A stretch of 6,536 bases of DNA from Aquamicrobium sp. (GCA_014860725.1 JACZJD010000222.1:1-6536), one strand, 5' to 3'. Shown: positions 1 through 6,430, counted from the stretch's first letter. The notes: generated from the sequence alone by a model not told the origin. Translations and numbers: made by a program.

Positions 1-130
1 CCGCCGCGCCGCGCACCAGCGGCGAGGCGTCGGCAAGCAGGCGTTCGACCTGCGGAACGAGCGCCGCCGCCAGCGCGCCGAGACCGGCGAGCGCAACGGC
101 GATGCCGCGGATCGTCGCTTTCAATGCCAT
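1..130 (-). CDS. N-terminal part of a HEAT-like protein, runs off left edge
   Basis: Not recognised as a named gene. Forty-three codons are visible from an ATG at 130-128, open to the left edge. The start is well supported: GGAGG lies 6 bases upstream (137-141 on the plus strand) and a candidate promoter sits at 199-227. Residues 8-25 are hydrophobic and rich in Ala, Leu and Gly after K4 and R8, so they could be a signal peptide or membrane anchor. Residues 22-43 match QueG residues 327-348 at 20 of 22 positions, including [13 protein letters not shown], a HEAT/PBS-lyase-like helical repeat. It could be a secreted or membrane-anchored HEAT-repeat protein, or a duplicated 3' fragment of queG that has gained a start. 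It follows queG on the same strand after 120 bases. The existence of a start is fairly secure; function is unknown. Confidence 0.55.
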   Translation of the reverse strand, partial: MALKATIRGIAVALAGLGALAAALVPQVERLLADASPLVRGAA

Positions 131-136
131 GGCCTG

Positions 137-141
137 CCTCC
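137..141 (-). promoter_or_regulatory. Ribosome binding site of the left-edge gene
   Basis: GGAGG on the minus strand, six bases before the ATG at 130-128. This near-ideal Shine-Dalgarno sequence is the main reason to accept the left-edge reading frame as a real gene start rather than a shadow. Confidence 0.6.
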
Positions 142-198
142 GGCTATCGTCCTTCGCGCCCCGCCGGCACAAAGCATGGCCGCGACAGGGTTAAGCGA

Positions 199-227
199 AT
201 CATAACAGCAGCAGGCCGCACTTTCGA
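199..227 (-). promoter_or_regulatory. Candidate sigma70-type promoter for the left-edge gene
   Basis: On the minus strand TCGAAA (227-222) and TATGAT (204-199) are separated by 17 bases. They match the -35 consensus at 4 of 6 and the -10 consensus at 5 of 6 positions. Transcription would start near 192, giving a leader of roughly 60 bases. The element lies in the 120-base gap after the queG stop, so the left-edge gene may have its own promoter in addition to any read-through from queG. Assigned by eye only. Confidence 0.4.
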
Positions 228-250
228 CGGCGCGTGCGACGCCGCTGCCG

Positions 251-1411
251 TCAGGCATAGCGTCGTTCATCGCCAAGCACATGGGCGATCTCGGCGGCGA
301 CGTCCGCGTCGTCGTCGCGCAGGCCCGCGACGGCGGCCGCGCCTTCCAGCTCGGCCAGCGCCCACACCGCCGCGCCGCGCACCAGCGGCGAGGCGTCGGC
401 GAGGAGGCGCTTCACTTGCGGCGCCAGCGCAGCCTCGCCGGAGTTGCCGGCGGCGATCAGCACGTTGCGGATGAAGCGGTTGCGGCCGATGCGCTTGACC
501 GGCGAGCCGGAGAACAGGGCGCGGAAGCCCGCATCGTCGAGCGTGAGCAGGTCGGCGAGGCACGGTTCCTGCAGGTCCTCTCGCGCCACCAGCTTCGCCT
601 CCGAGGCCTCGCGCGCGAACTTGTTCCACGGGCAGACGGCGAGGCAGTCGTCGCAGCCGTAGATGCGGTTGCCGATCGGCTTCCTGAACTCGTGCGGGAT
701 CGGCCCCTTCAGCTCGATGGTGAGATAGGAGATGCAGCGGCGCGCGTCGATCTGGTAGGGCGCGGGGAAGGCGTCGGTCGGGCAGATGTCGAGGCAGGCG
801 CGGCAGGAGCCGCAATGGTCGCGCTCGGCCTCGTCCGGCCGCAGCTCGGCCGTGGTGAAGATCGAGCCGAGGAACAGCCACGCCCCGAAGTCGCGGCTGA
901 CGAGGCAGGTGTGCTTGCCCTGCCAGCCGATGCCGGCCGCGGCGGCGAGCGGCTTCTCCATCACCGGGGCGGTGTCGACGAAGACCTTGACCTCGGCGCC
1001 GCTGCGGGCGGCGAGCTTCTGCGCCACCTCCTTCAGCCGGCCCTTGATGACGTCGTGATAGTCGCGGTGGCGGGCATAGACCGAGATCGCGCCGCGATCC
1101 TTGCGGGAAAGCAGCTCCAGCGGGTCGCGATCGGGACCGTAGTTCATGGCCAGTATGACGACGGAGCGCACCTGCGGCCACAGCGCGCGCGGGTCGCCGC
1201 GGCGGTCGGCGGTCTCGGCCATCCATTCCATGGTGCCGTGATGGCCGCGGCCGACATATTCGGCGAGGCGCGCGTGCGCCAGCGGCGTCGAATCCGGCGC
1301 CGTCACCCGGACGGCGTCGAAGCCGAGCCTTTTCGCCTCGGCGTCGATGAAGGCGCGAAGCCGGTCTGCGGAAGACTGGCCCGGAGCGCCAACTATTCCG
1401 ACAGGGGCCAT
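251..1411 (-). CDS. queG: Epoxyqueuosine reductase QueG
   Basis: Cytoplasmic cobalamin- and Fe-S-dependent enzyme that reduces epoxyqueuosine to queuosine, the last step in modifying the wobble base of tRNAs for Tyr, His, Asn and Asp. The 386-residue length is normal. Visible features: the [12 protein letters not shown] block with presumed catalytic Asp146; GIGWQGKHT (160-168); a ferredoxin-like double [4Fe-4S] set, C200xxC203xxC206xxxC210P, C226 and C253xxC256xxxC260P; and a C-terminal HEAT-like segment from about 326 to 352. All expected cysteines are present. The ATG at 1411-1409 shares one base with the upstream GST stop (TGATG), so translation is probably coupled; there is no strong ribosome binding site of its own. 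The frame stays open far upstream (to 2659) only because GC-rich DNA lacks stops. Part of the C-terminal coding sequence is repeated at 1-68. Confidence 0.96.
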   Translation of the reverse strand: MAPVGIVGAPGQSSADRLRAFIDAEAKRLGFDAVRVTAPDSTPLAHARLAEYVGRGHHGTMEWMAETADRRGDPRALWPQVRSVVILAMNYGPDRDPLELLSRKDRGAISVYARHRDYHDVIKGRLKEVAQKLAARSGAEVKVFVDTAPVMEKPLAAAAGIGWQGKHTCLVSRDFGAWLFLGSIFTTAELRPDEAERDHCGSCRACLDICPTDAFPAPYQIDARRCISYLTIELKGPIPHEFRKPIGNRIYGCDDCLAVCPWNKFAREASEAKLVAREDLQEPCLADLLTLDDAGFRALFSGSPVKRIGRNRFIRNVLIAAGNSGEAALAPQVKRLLADASPLVRGAAVWALAELEGAAAVAGLRDDDADVAAEIAHVLGDERRYA

Positions 1412-2103
1412 CAGAAATCCAGGTCGCCGTAGTGCGAGGCCGGCGACAGCCCGCGCACCCTGTCGGAGAGAAGCGGCCGGAAGGACGGGCGCGACTTCAT
1501 GCGCGTGTACCAGTCCTTGGCGGCCGGATAGTCGGCCCAGGCGACCTCGCCGAGATAGTCGAGGACGGAGAGCGAGGCCGCCGCCGCCATGTCGGCATAG
1601 GAAAGCTTCGTGCCGGCGAGCCAGTTGCGCGTGCCGGCGAGCCAGTTGGTGTATTTCAGATGCTGGCGGATGTTGGCGCGGGCGGCGCGGATCGCCGCCG
1701 AATCGGGCGAGCCGCCGCCGAACTCCGCGCCCATCACCGGCTTCAGCACGCGCTCGCGCACCAGATGGCGCGATACGTCGGCCTCGAGCTTGCCGAGATA
1801 CCAGTCGACCAGCCGGCGGATCTCGGCCCGCGCCAGCGGGTCCTCGGCCATCAGCCGGCGGTCGCGCTTCAGGACGCCGCGCGTCTCGTCGAGATATTCG
1901 GCGATCACGGTGGCGCCGACGACCGGATGGTCGCCCTCGGCCAGCAGGACCGGAAGCGTCGCGGCCGGGTTCAGCGCCAGGAACTCCTTGCGCCGCTGCC
2001 ACGGCTTCTCCTCGATCAGCGCCAGCTCCTCGCCATACTCGCCGAAGGAGAGGCGCACGAAACGGCAGGCGGCAAACAGCGGGTGGTGGAACAGGGTCAG
2101 CAT
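1411..2103 (-). CDS. GST-fold protein, candidate FzlA-type cell-division factor
   Basis: Glutathione S-transferase fold protein of 230 residues. The N-terminal thioredoxin-like domain (about 1-75) opens with MLTLFHHPL and has [11 protein letters not shown] with the cis-proline P51, then the EYL motif (69-71). An all-helical domain follows, with the [10 protein letters not shown]-capping region (168-176). The ATG at 2103 is preferred over a TTG at 2121 because GST proteins begin this way. No Ser or Tyr occupies the usual catalytic spot near residues 9-13 (only C13), so classical transferase activity is doubtful. Alphaproteobacteria carry FzlA, a GST-fold protein that binds FtsZ; the length, the W35 region and the SRPSFRPLL to HYGDLDF tail fit my memory of that family, but this is unchecked. 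Residues 153-166 hold a perfect-unit duplication ([14 protein letters not shown]). First gene of an operon with queG. Confidence 0.9.
   Translation of the reverse strand: MLTLFHHPLFAACRFVRLSFGEYGEELALIEEKPWQRRKEFLALNPAATLPVLLAEGDHPVVGATVIAEYLDETRGVLKRDRRLMAEDPLARAEIRRLVDWYLGKLEADVSRHLVRERVLKPVMGAEFGGGSPDSAAIRAARANIRQHLKYTNWLAGTRNWLAGTKLSYADMAAAASLSVLDYLGEVAWADYPAAKDWYTRMKSRPSFRPLLSDRVRGLSPASHYGDLDF
1609..1648 (-). repeat. In-frame 21-bp tandem duplication inside the GST-fold gene
   Basis: The 19-base sequence cgtgccggcgagccagttg occurs at 1609-1627 and again, identically, at 1630-1648, an offset of 21 bases or exactly seven codons. It encodes consecutive NWLAGTR and NWLAGTK units just before the SYADMA helix of the C-terminal domain. 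The reading frame is intact. Confidence 0.85.
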
Positions 2104-2194
2104 GGCTACTCGGGAACGCAACGCTCTGGCTTTTTTGAGGCCGGGGGGCTAAGTCTCGGACCCGTTTTCGAGTCGGGCGCCGGGCCAGCCCCGT

Positions 2195-2223
2195 CCTATA
2201 GGCGCTCATCCACCCCCTGACAA
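2195..2223 (-). promoter_or_regulatory. Candidate sigma70-type promoter of the GST-queG operon
   Basis: On the minus strand TTGTCA (2223-2218) and TATAGG (2200-2195) are 17 bases apart, matching the -35 consensus at 5 of 6 and the -10 at 4 of 6 positions. Transcription would start near 2188, with a leader of about 85 bases before the ATG at 2103. This is the best promoter-like pair in the window. Confidence 0.5.
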
Positions 2224-2253
2224 GCAAGCGGCCGGCAGGCGGCCGAAGGCGAC

Positions 2254-2257
2254 GGAG
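2254..2257 (+). promoter_or_regulatory. Ribosome binding site of uppP
   Basis: GGAG six bases before the ATG at 2264. It fixes the uppP start, which also agrees with the usual N-terminus of the family. Confidence 0.6.
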
Positions 2258-2263
2258 ACGCGA

Positions 2264-3070
2264 ATGAGCGAACAGACGATCGTCGAGGCCGCGCTTCTCG
2301 GCGTTCTGGAAGGGCTGACCGAGTTCATCCCCGTCTCCTCCACCGGCCATATCCTGCTCGCCGGCCATTTCATGGGATTCGAATCCACCGGCAAGGCGTT
2401 CGAGGTGCTGATCCAGCTCGGCGCGATCCTCGCCATCCTGTCGGTCTATTTCGCCCGGCTGTGGGACATGCTCGTCAAGCTGCCGTCGGACCGCGGCACG
2501 CAGAACTTCGTCGCCGGCATCCTCATCGCCTTCCTGCCGGCGGCGGTGATCGGCGCCGCCGCCCACGGCTTCATCAAGACCGTGCTGTTCGAGACGCCGG
2601 TGCTGATCTGCGTCATGCTCATCCTCGGCGGCTTCGTGCTGCTGTGGGTGGACAAGCACGCGCCGGCACCGAAATATGCCGACGCCTCGCAGTTCCCGCT
2701 GTCGGTCTATTTCCGCATCGGCCTGTTCCAGTGCCTCGCCATGATACCGGGCGTGTCGCGCTCGGGCGCCACCATCGTCGGCGGCCTGCTGCTCGGCGCC
2801 GACAAGCGCTCGGCGGCGGAATTCTCCTTCTTCCTCGCCATGCCGACCATGGCCGGCGCCTTCGCCTACGACCTCTACAAGAACCGCGACGCGCTGTCGG
2901 CCGCCGACCTGCCGATCATCGCCACCGGCTTCGTCTTCGCCTTCTTCGCGGCGGTGCTGGTGGTGCGCAGCCTGCTCGACTTCGTGTCGCGGCGCGGCTA
3001 CGCCCCGTTCGGCTGGTGGCGGCTCCTCGTCGGCACGGCCGGGCTCGTCGCGCTCTCTATCTGGGGCTGA
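2264..3070 (+). CDS. uppP: Undecaprenyl-diphosphate phosphatase UppP (BacA)
   Basis: Integral inner-membrane phosphatase that converts undecaprenyl diphosphate to undecaprenyl phosphate, recycling the lipid carrier for peptidoglycan and other envelope polymers; overproduction in many bacteria gives bacitracin resistance. At 268 residues it has the family length. The two signature motifs are intact: [14 protein letters not shown] (16-29) with E16, E20, S25, S26 and H29, and [10 protein letters not shown] (162-171) with R166, corresponding to the catalytic region of the E. coli enzyme. Hydrophobic segments cover most of the chain (for example 83-101, 112-129, 185-204, 214-236, 252-267). The next gene converges on it, with stops only 4 bases apart and no obvious terminator between. 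It is divergent from a possible cell-division gene, a sensible but unproven functional neighbourhood. Confidence 0.97.
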   Translation: MSEQTIVEAALLGVLEGLTEFIPVSSTGHILLAGHFMGFESTGKAFEVLIQLGAILAILSVYFARLWDMLVKLPSDRGTQNFVAGILIAFLPAAVIGAAAHGFIKTVLFETPVLICVMLILGGFVLLWVDKHAPAPKYADASQFPLSVYFRIGLFQCLAMIPGVSRSGATIVGGLLLGADKRSAAEFSFFLAMPTMAGAFAYDLYKNRDALSAADLPIIATGFVFAFFAAVLVVRSLLDFVSRRGYAPFGWWRLLVGTAGLVALSIWG

Positions 3071-3074
3071 GAGC

Positions 3075-3842
3075 TTACAGATAGGCCGTCAGGCCGCGGC
3101 GGATCATGTCGAGCGCCAGAAGCGTGATGCCGATCCGGAACCAGCGGCGGAACGTCTCCTCGGGAAGCTTCTCCAGCCAGGCGCTGCCGTAGACCGTGCC
3201 GAGATAGCCCGAGACGATCATGACGGCGACCAGCGGCAGCCAGGCCGCGAAGGCGAAGCCCGCGAAGCCGAACACCACCACCTTGAGGAAGTGCTGCACG
3301 GTCATGCCCGCGGCGTGGGTGGCGACGAGCGCCTTGCGGTCGTCCGGCATCAGCTGCGCGAAGAAGGCGGACAACAGCGGCCCGGTCGCGCCGACGAACA
3401 TCGTCACCAGCGCGGTGACGGCGCTGCCGACGGCGAGGCCGGCGCGCGACAGCCGGTCGAAGCCCGGAATCCGCGTCCACGTCACGGCGATGACGAAGCC
3501 GCCCAGCACGAGCTTCAGGAGCGCATCGGGAAGCTGGACCACGAAGAACGCGCCCGCCGCCGCGCCGACGAGCGAGCCGGCGAGGAAGGGGCCGAAGATG
3601 TCGCGGCGCACATGCGCGCGCTGGTGCCAGGCGCGGCCGGTGTTGGAGCCGAGCTGCACCGCGCCGTGGACGGGGATGAGGGCGGCGACGGGAATGAACA
3701 GGCCCATCAGCGCCAGCATCGCCACGCCGCCGCCGACGCCGAAGGCCGCCGTCAGCGCCGAGGTGAAGAAGGATGCGACGACGAGCAGCAGCGCCGCGCC
3801 CGTGCCGAGACCCTCGGGCAGGAACGCGGCGAGCGTGTCCAA
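3075..3842 (-). CDS. TauE/SafE-family membrane permease
   Basis: Predicted integral membrane transporter of the TauE/SafE family (COG0730), members of which export sulfite, sulfoacetate and related organosulfur anions; the substrate here is unknown. The start is placed at a TTG (3842-3840), giving 255 residues beginning [13 protein letters not shown], the normal family length. There is no ATG or GTG nearby in frame, and the frame runs on upstream only through the NDUFA9-like gene. Family features are the [15 protein letters not shown] helix (25-39), [14 protein letters not shown] (57-70), a second half-repeat with [13 protein letters not shown] (149-161) and [17 protein letters not shown] (175-191). 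About seven or eight hydrophobic segments are visible. It starts 11 bases after the NDUFA9-like stop without a strong ribosome binding site, so it is probably co-transcribed and translationally coupled. Confidence 0.9.
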   Translation of the reverse strand: MDTLAAFLPEGLGTGAALLLVVASFFTSALTAAFGVGGGVAMLALMGLFIPVAALIPVHGAVQLGSNTGRAWHQRAHVRRDIFGPFLAGSLVGAAAGAFFVVQLPDALLKLVLGGFVIAVTWTRIPGFDRLSRAGLAVGSAVTALVTMFVGATGPLLSAFFAQLMPDDRKALVATHAAGMTVQHFLKVVVFGFAGFAFAAWLPLVAVMIVSGYLGTVYGSAWLEKLPEETFRRWFRIGITLLALDMIRRGLTAYL

Positions 3843-3853
3843 GGCGGCAGGAC

Positions 3854-4828
3854 TCAGGCCAGCGTGGTCTTGGTGAACTGGCCGGCCGGCCGGTACTGCC
3901 ACAGATAGGTCCGCAGGATCGCCTCCATCGTCTGCGGCGTGATGCCCAGCCCTTCGAGGGTGCGGCCTTCCCTGCGCGCCTCCTCGGAGACGACGTTGTC
4001 GCGCTTGAGCAGCTCGACCTGGTCGGCGGTCAGGAGCGGGTTGGGCAGGAGGCCGAGGATGCGGCCCTGGATCTTCGCCACCCACCACGGCACGGAGACG
4101 AGAAGGCGCTTGCGGCCGACGACGGCGAGCATCTCCTCCATGAGCTCGCGGAAGCTGCGCACCTCGGGCCCGCCGAGCTCGTAGACGCGGCCGCCCTCGA
4201 CCGTTCCGTCGACGGCGCGCGCGATCGCCTCGGCGACGTCGCCGACATAGACCGGCTGGAACTTCGTCCCGCCGCCGCCGATCAGCGGCAGGACGGGCGA
4301 CAGGCGCGCCATGCCGGCGAAGCGGTTGAAGAAGCTGTCCTCCGGCCCGAACACGATCGACGGGCGGAAGACGACGGCGTCCCCGACCGTGTCGAAGACG
4401 GCCTTCTCGCCCTGCGCCTTGGTGCGGGCATAGGGGACGTGGGACGAGGCGTCGGCGCCGATGGCCGAGACGTGGATCAGCCTGGCGCCCGCGGCCCGCG
4501 CGGCCTCGGCCACGGCGCGCGCGCCGAACTCCTGCACCGCGTTGAAGCTCTGGCGGCCGCTCTCGTGCAGGATGCCGACGAGGTTGATGACGCAGTCCGC
4601 GCCTTGCACCGCGCGGTCGACCGACCAGCGCATGCGCAGGTTGGCCTGGATCGGCTGGATCTGCCCGACATTGCCGAGCGGCAGAAGATGCAGGGCGAGG
4701 TTCGGATTGCGCACCGCCGCCCGCACGCGATAGCCGCGTTTGGCCAGCGCGCGCACGACATGGCGGCCGAGGAAACCGGACCCGCCGAAGACGGTGACGA
4801 GCGGGGGGACCTTTATGACGGACGTCAT
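3854..4828 (-). CDS. Complex I NDUFA9-like atypical SDR protein
   Basis: Extended or atypical short-chain dehydrogenase/reductase of the NDUFA9 subunit family, 324 residues. Mitochondrial NDUFA9 is a nucleotide-binding accessory subunit of NADH:ubiquinone oxidoreductase; bacterial relatives are often encoded away from the nuo operon and their exact role is unsettled. The N-terminal Rossmann glycine motif GGSGFLG (15-21) follows the VTVF strand. NLVGILHESG (82-91), SAIGADA (121-127) and YARTK (133-137), an intact Tyr-x3-Lys pair, follow, then FRPSIVFGPED (154-164). The tail RTYLWQYRPAGQF (306-318) is typical of the family. The ATG at 4828-4826 has GGAGAG six bases upstream. A five-codon minus-strand reading frame, ATG at 4842 to TGA at 4825, overlaps this start as ATGA. 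First gene of a likely two-gene unit with the TauE/SafE permease. Confidence 0.93.
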   Translation of the reverse strand: MTSVIKVPPLVTVFGGSGFLGRHVVRALAKRGYRVRAAVRNPNLALHLLPLGNVGQIQPIQANLRMRWSVDRAVQGADCVINLVGILHESGRQSFNAVQEFGARAVAEAARAAGARLIHVSAIGADASSHVPYARTKAQGEKAVFDTVGDAVVFRPSIVFGPEDSFFNRFAGMARLSPVLPLIGGGGTKFQPVYVGDVAEAIARAVDGTVEGGRVYELGGPEVRSFRELMEEMLAVVGRKRLLVSVPWWVAKIQGRILGLLPNPLLTADQVELLKRDNVVSEEARREGRTLEGLGITPQTMEAILRTYLWQYRPAGQFTKTTLA

Positions 4829-4861
4829 TGCTGGCTCTCCATTGGCTTGCCTGTTCAGCGC

Positions 4862-4889
4862 TTCATAATCGCTTCGTCGCCAAAGGCAA
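4862..4889 (-). promoter_or_regulatory. Weak candidate promoter of the NDUFA9-like gene
   Basis: Minus-strand TTGCCT (4889-4884) and TATGAA (4867-4862) with a 16-base spacer; each matches the sigma70 consensus at 4 of 6 positions. Transcription would start about 27 bases before the ATG at 4828. By eye only. Confidence 0.3.
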
Positions 4890-4898
4890 AGGCGCGAA

Positions 4899-4914
4899 TT
4901 GCCCCAGACGGCAA
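4899..4914. promoter_or_regulatory. Inverted repeat TTGCC-N6-GGCAA, possible operator
   Basis: Five-base perfect arms (4899-4903 and 4910-4914) with a six-base spacer, lying between the two divergent promoter candidates and ten bases upstream of the minus-strand -35. Position and symmetry suit a dimeric regulator, but five-base arms occur by chance and no regulator gene is in the window. Confidence 0.25.
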
Positions 4915-4941
4915 CTATCCCTGACGGGCCGCCGATTTCGC

Positions 4942-4970
4942 TTCACCCCGCCTGCCGCGGCGGCTAGAAC
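4942..4970 (+). promoter_or_regulatory. Weak candidate promoter of the NhaD/ArsB-like transporter
   Basis: TTCACC (4942-4947) and TAGAAC (4965-4970) with a 17-base spacer, each 4 of 6 to consensus; the start would be near 4977, about 24 bases before the GTG. A CCGCC-N6-GGCGG inverted repeat (4948-4963) fills almost the whole spacer, where a bound regulator could block polymerase. Confidence 0.28.
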
Positions 4971-4988
4971 AGCCCGCGAAAAGGCAAC

Positions 4989-4995
4989 GGGGAGG
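4989..4995 (+). promoter_or_regulatory. Ribosome binding site deciding a GTG start
   Basis: GGGGAGG, ending five bases before GTG at 5001. It is the reason for choosing this GTG as the transporter start; the first in-frame ATG would remove most of the likely signal segment. Confidence 0.6.
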
Positions 4996-5000
4996 ACGTC

Positions 5001-6422
5001 GTGCGGCTTGTGAAACCCATCGCCACGCTCATTTTCACCTCTATGGCCGCGCCCGTGGCGCATGCGGCCGAGGCGCACGGACTGCCGGGCGGGGAGATGT
5101 CGCTCCTGTGGGCGATCCCCTTTGCCGGCATCCTGCTGTCCATCGCCTCGGGGCCGCTGTTCTTCCCGCATGTCTGGGAGCACCATTACGGCAAGATCGC
5201 CGCCTTCTGGGCCGTCCTCGTCGTCGCGCCGCTGGCGCTGGCCTATGGCGTGCCGGCCGCGCTCGAGGCGGTGCTGCACGCGATGCTGCTTGAGTACATG
5301 TCGTTCATCATCCTCCTGTTCGCGCTGTTCACCATCGCCGGCGGCATCCTCGTCTCCGGCAACCTGCGCGGCACGCCGCTGACCAATTCGGCGCTCCTCC
5401 TGATCGGCGCGCTGATGGCATCGGTCGTCGGCACGACCGGCGCGTCGATGATCATGATCCGGCCGATCCTGCGCGCCAACGACGACCGCCGCCACAACGT
5501 CCATGTCGTGGTGTTCTTCATCTTCCTCGTCTCCAACATCGGCGGCTCGCTGACGCCGCTCGGCGACCCGCCGCTGTTCCTCGGCTTCCTACGCGGGGTC
5601 GAGTTCTTCTGGACCACGGTGCACCTCCTGCCCGAGACGCTGTTCGTCGGCGGGCTGGTGCTGGCGATCTTCTTCGTCCTCGACAGCCTGCTCTACCGGC
5701 GCGAGGGCGGGCTGCCGAAGATCGCCGATCCGACGCCGGATTCGCGCGTCCGCGTGCGCGGCCTCGTCAACCTGCCGCTTCTCGTCGGCGTGATCGCGGC
5801 GATCCTGATGTCGGGCATGTGGAAGCCGGGCGGCGGCATCACGATCGCCGGCGTCCTGGTCGAGTGGCAGAACCTTCTGCGCGACGGCATCATCCTGGCG
5901 CTCGCCTTCGTGTCGCTCGCGGTGTCGAGCAGGGAATACCGCGCCGCCAACGGCTTCAACTGGGGGCCGATCCTCGAGGTGGCCAAGCTGTTCGCCGCCA
6001 TCTTCGTCTGCATCGTGCCGGTGATCGCCATCCTCCAGGCCGGCCTCGACGGCGCCTTCGCGCCGCTTGTCGCGCTCGTGACCGGGGCGGACGGCGCGCC
6101 GAACGACCTCGTCTATTTCTGGCTGACGGGGTTGCTGTCGTCCTTCCTCGACAACGCGCCGACCTATCTCGTCTTCTTCGAGATGGCGGGCGGCGACCCG
6201 CAGGCGCTGATGACGACGCTTTCGAGCACGCTGGTGGCGATCTCGGCCGGCGCGGTGTTCATGGGCGCCAACACCTATATCGGCAACGCGCCCAACTTCA
6301 TGGTCTACGCCATCGCGCGCGGCGCCGGCGTCAACATGCCGAGCTTCTTCGGCTACATGCTGTGGTCGGGCGCGGTGCTGATCCCGGTCTTCGTGCTGGC
6401 GAGCCTGATCTTCTTCCTGTGA
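5001..6422 (+). CDS. NhaD/ArsB-type (ion transporter superfamily) membrane antiporter
   Basis: Inner-membrane transporter of the NhaD/ArsB/CitMHS-like ion-transporter group (compare COG1055), 473 residues; relatives are usually annotated as sodium:proton antiporters. The ion is not provable from sequence. Residues 1-23 look like a signal peptide or first helix with a possible AHA-AE cleavage site at 22-23. Family motifs appear in two related halves: VGTTGASMIMIRPIL (143-157) with SNIGGSLTPLGDPPLFLGF (178-196), and SSFLDNAPTYLVFFE (380-394) with GANTYIGNAPNFMVYAIA (422-439). These match the paired re-entrant regions of such carriers. About ten to twelve hydrophobic segments are visible, with a charged loop around 233-253. 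It starts at GTG behind GGGGAGG, is divergent from the NDUFA9-like gene, and ends in a 17-bp duplication facing the next gene. Confidence 0.9.
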   Translation: MRLVKPIATLIFTSMAAPVAHAAEAHGLPGGEMSLLWAIPFAGILLSIASGPLFFPHVWEHHYGKIAAFWAVLVVAPLALAYGVPAALEAVLHAMLLEYMSFIILLFALFTIAGGILVSGNLRGTPLTNSALLLIGALMASVVGTTGASMIMIRPILRANDDRRHNVHVVVFFIFLVSNIGGSLTPLGDPPLFLGFLRGVEFFWTTVHLLPETLFVGGLVLAIFFVLDSLLYRREGGLPKIADPTPDSRVRVRGLVNLPLLVGVIAAILMSGMWKPGGGITIAGVLVEWQNLLRDGIILALAFVSLAVSSREYRAANGFNWGPILEVAKLFAAIFVCIVPVIAILQAGLDGAFAPLVALVTGADGAPNDLVYFWLTGLLSSFLDNAPTYLVFFEMAGGDPQALMTTLSSTLVAISAGAVFMGANTYIGNAPNFMVYAIARGAGVNMPSFFGYMLWSGAVLIPVFVLASLIFFL

Positions 6423-6430
6423 GGATCAGG
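6404..6430. other. Inverted repeat across the transporter stop codon
   Basis: CCTGATC (6404-6410) is complementary to GATCAGG (6424-6430), with a 13-base loop containing the stop TGA. The duplicated copy GATCAGG at 6441-6447 could pair with the same left arm. There is no T-run on either side, so it is not a standard intrinsic terminator. Confidence 0.3.

Larger units (their letters stand above)
2104..2263. other. Divergent intergenic region between the GST gene and uppP
   Basis: This 160-base gap separates the start of the minus-strand GST/queG operon from plus-strand uppP. It holds a good minus-strand promoter (2195-2223). The centre of its -10 element is the 8-base palindrome CCTATAGG (2195-2202), but I see no plus-strand -35 at a workable distance, so the uppP promoter is not identified. 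No gene is visible here. Confidence 0.7.
4829..5000. other. Divergent intergenic region between NDUFA9-like gene and transporter
   Basis: A 172-base gap with no gene. It holds a weak promoter candidate for each direction (4862-4889 minus; 4942-4970 plus), an inverted repeat midway between them (4899-4914), a second inverted repeat within the plus-strand spacer (4948-4963), and good ribosome binding sites at both ends. Confidence 0.65.

Noticed and set aside
124..474. Plus-strand 116-codon frame across the gap beside queG
   Set aside because: Extremely Arg/Ala/Pro-rich and antisense to the queG end and to the left-edge gene; not protein-like.
281..1432. 383-codon plus-strand frame antisense to queG
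   Set aside because: Composition is that of a reverse-strand shadow; queG on the other strand has all expected motifs.
2104..2121. Longer GST start at a TTG, adding six residues
   Set aside because: The ATG at 2103 gives the canonical GST N-terminus, and the added residues do not fit the fold.
1432..2220. Several long plus-strand frames opposite the GST gene
   Set aside because: No domain, no ribosome binding site of note, shadow-like composition.
251..2659. An 802-codon open frame on the minus strand continuous with queG
   Set aside because: Only 251-1411 is queG. The rest lies across the GST gene and antisense to uppP, with Arg-, Ala- and Pro-rich low-quality sequence; it is open because GC-rich DNA has few stops, not because of a fusion.
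3843..4088. Upstream extension of the TauE/SafE frame inside the NDUFA9-like gene
   Set aside because: The extension is Pro-, Arg- and Gly-rich, overlaps a solid gene, and would add about 80 residues not found in the family.
3773..4924. 383-codon plus-strand frame antisense to the NDUFA9-like gene
   Set aside because: Shadow frame rich in Asp, Arg, Ala and Leu with no recognisable domain; the minus-strand gene is well supported.
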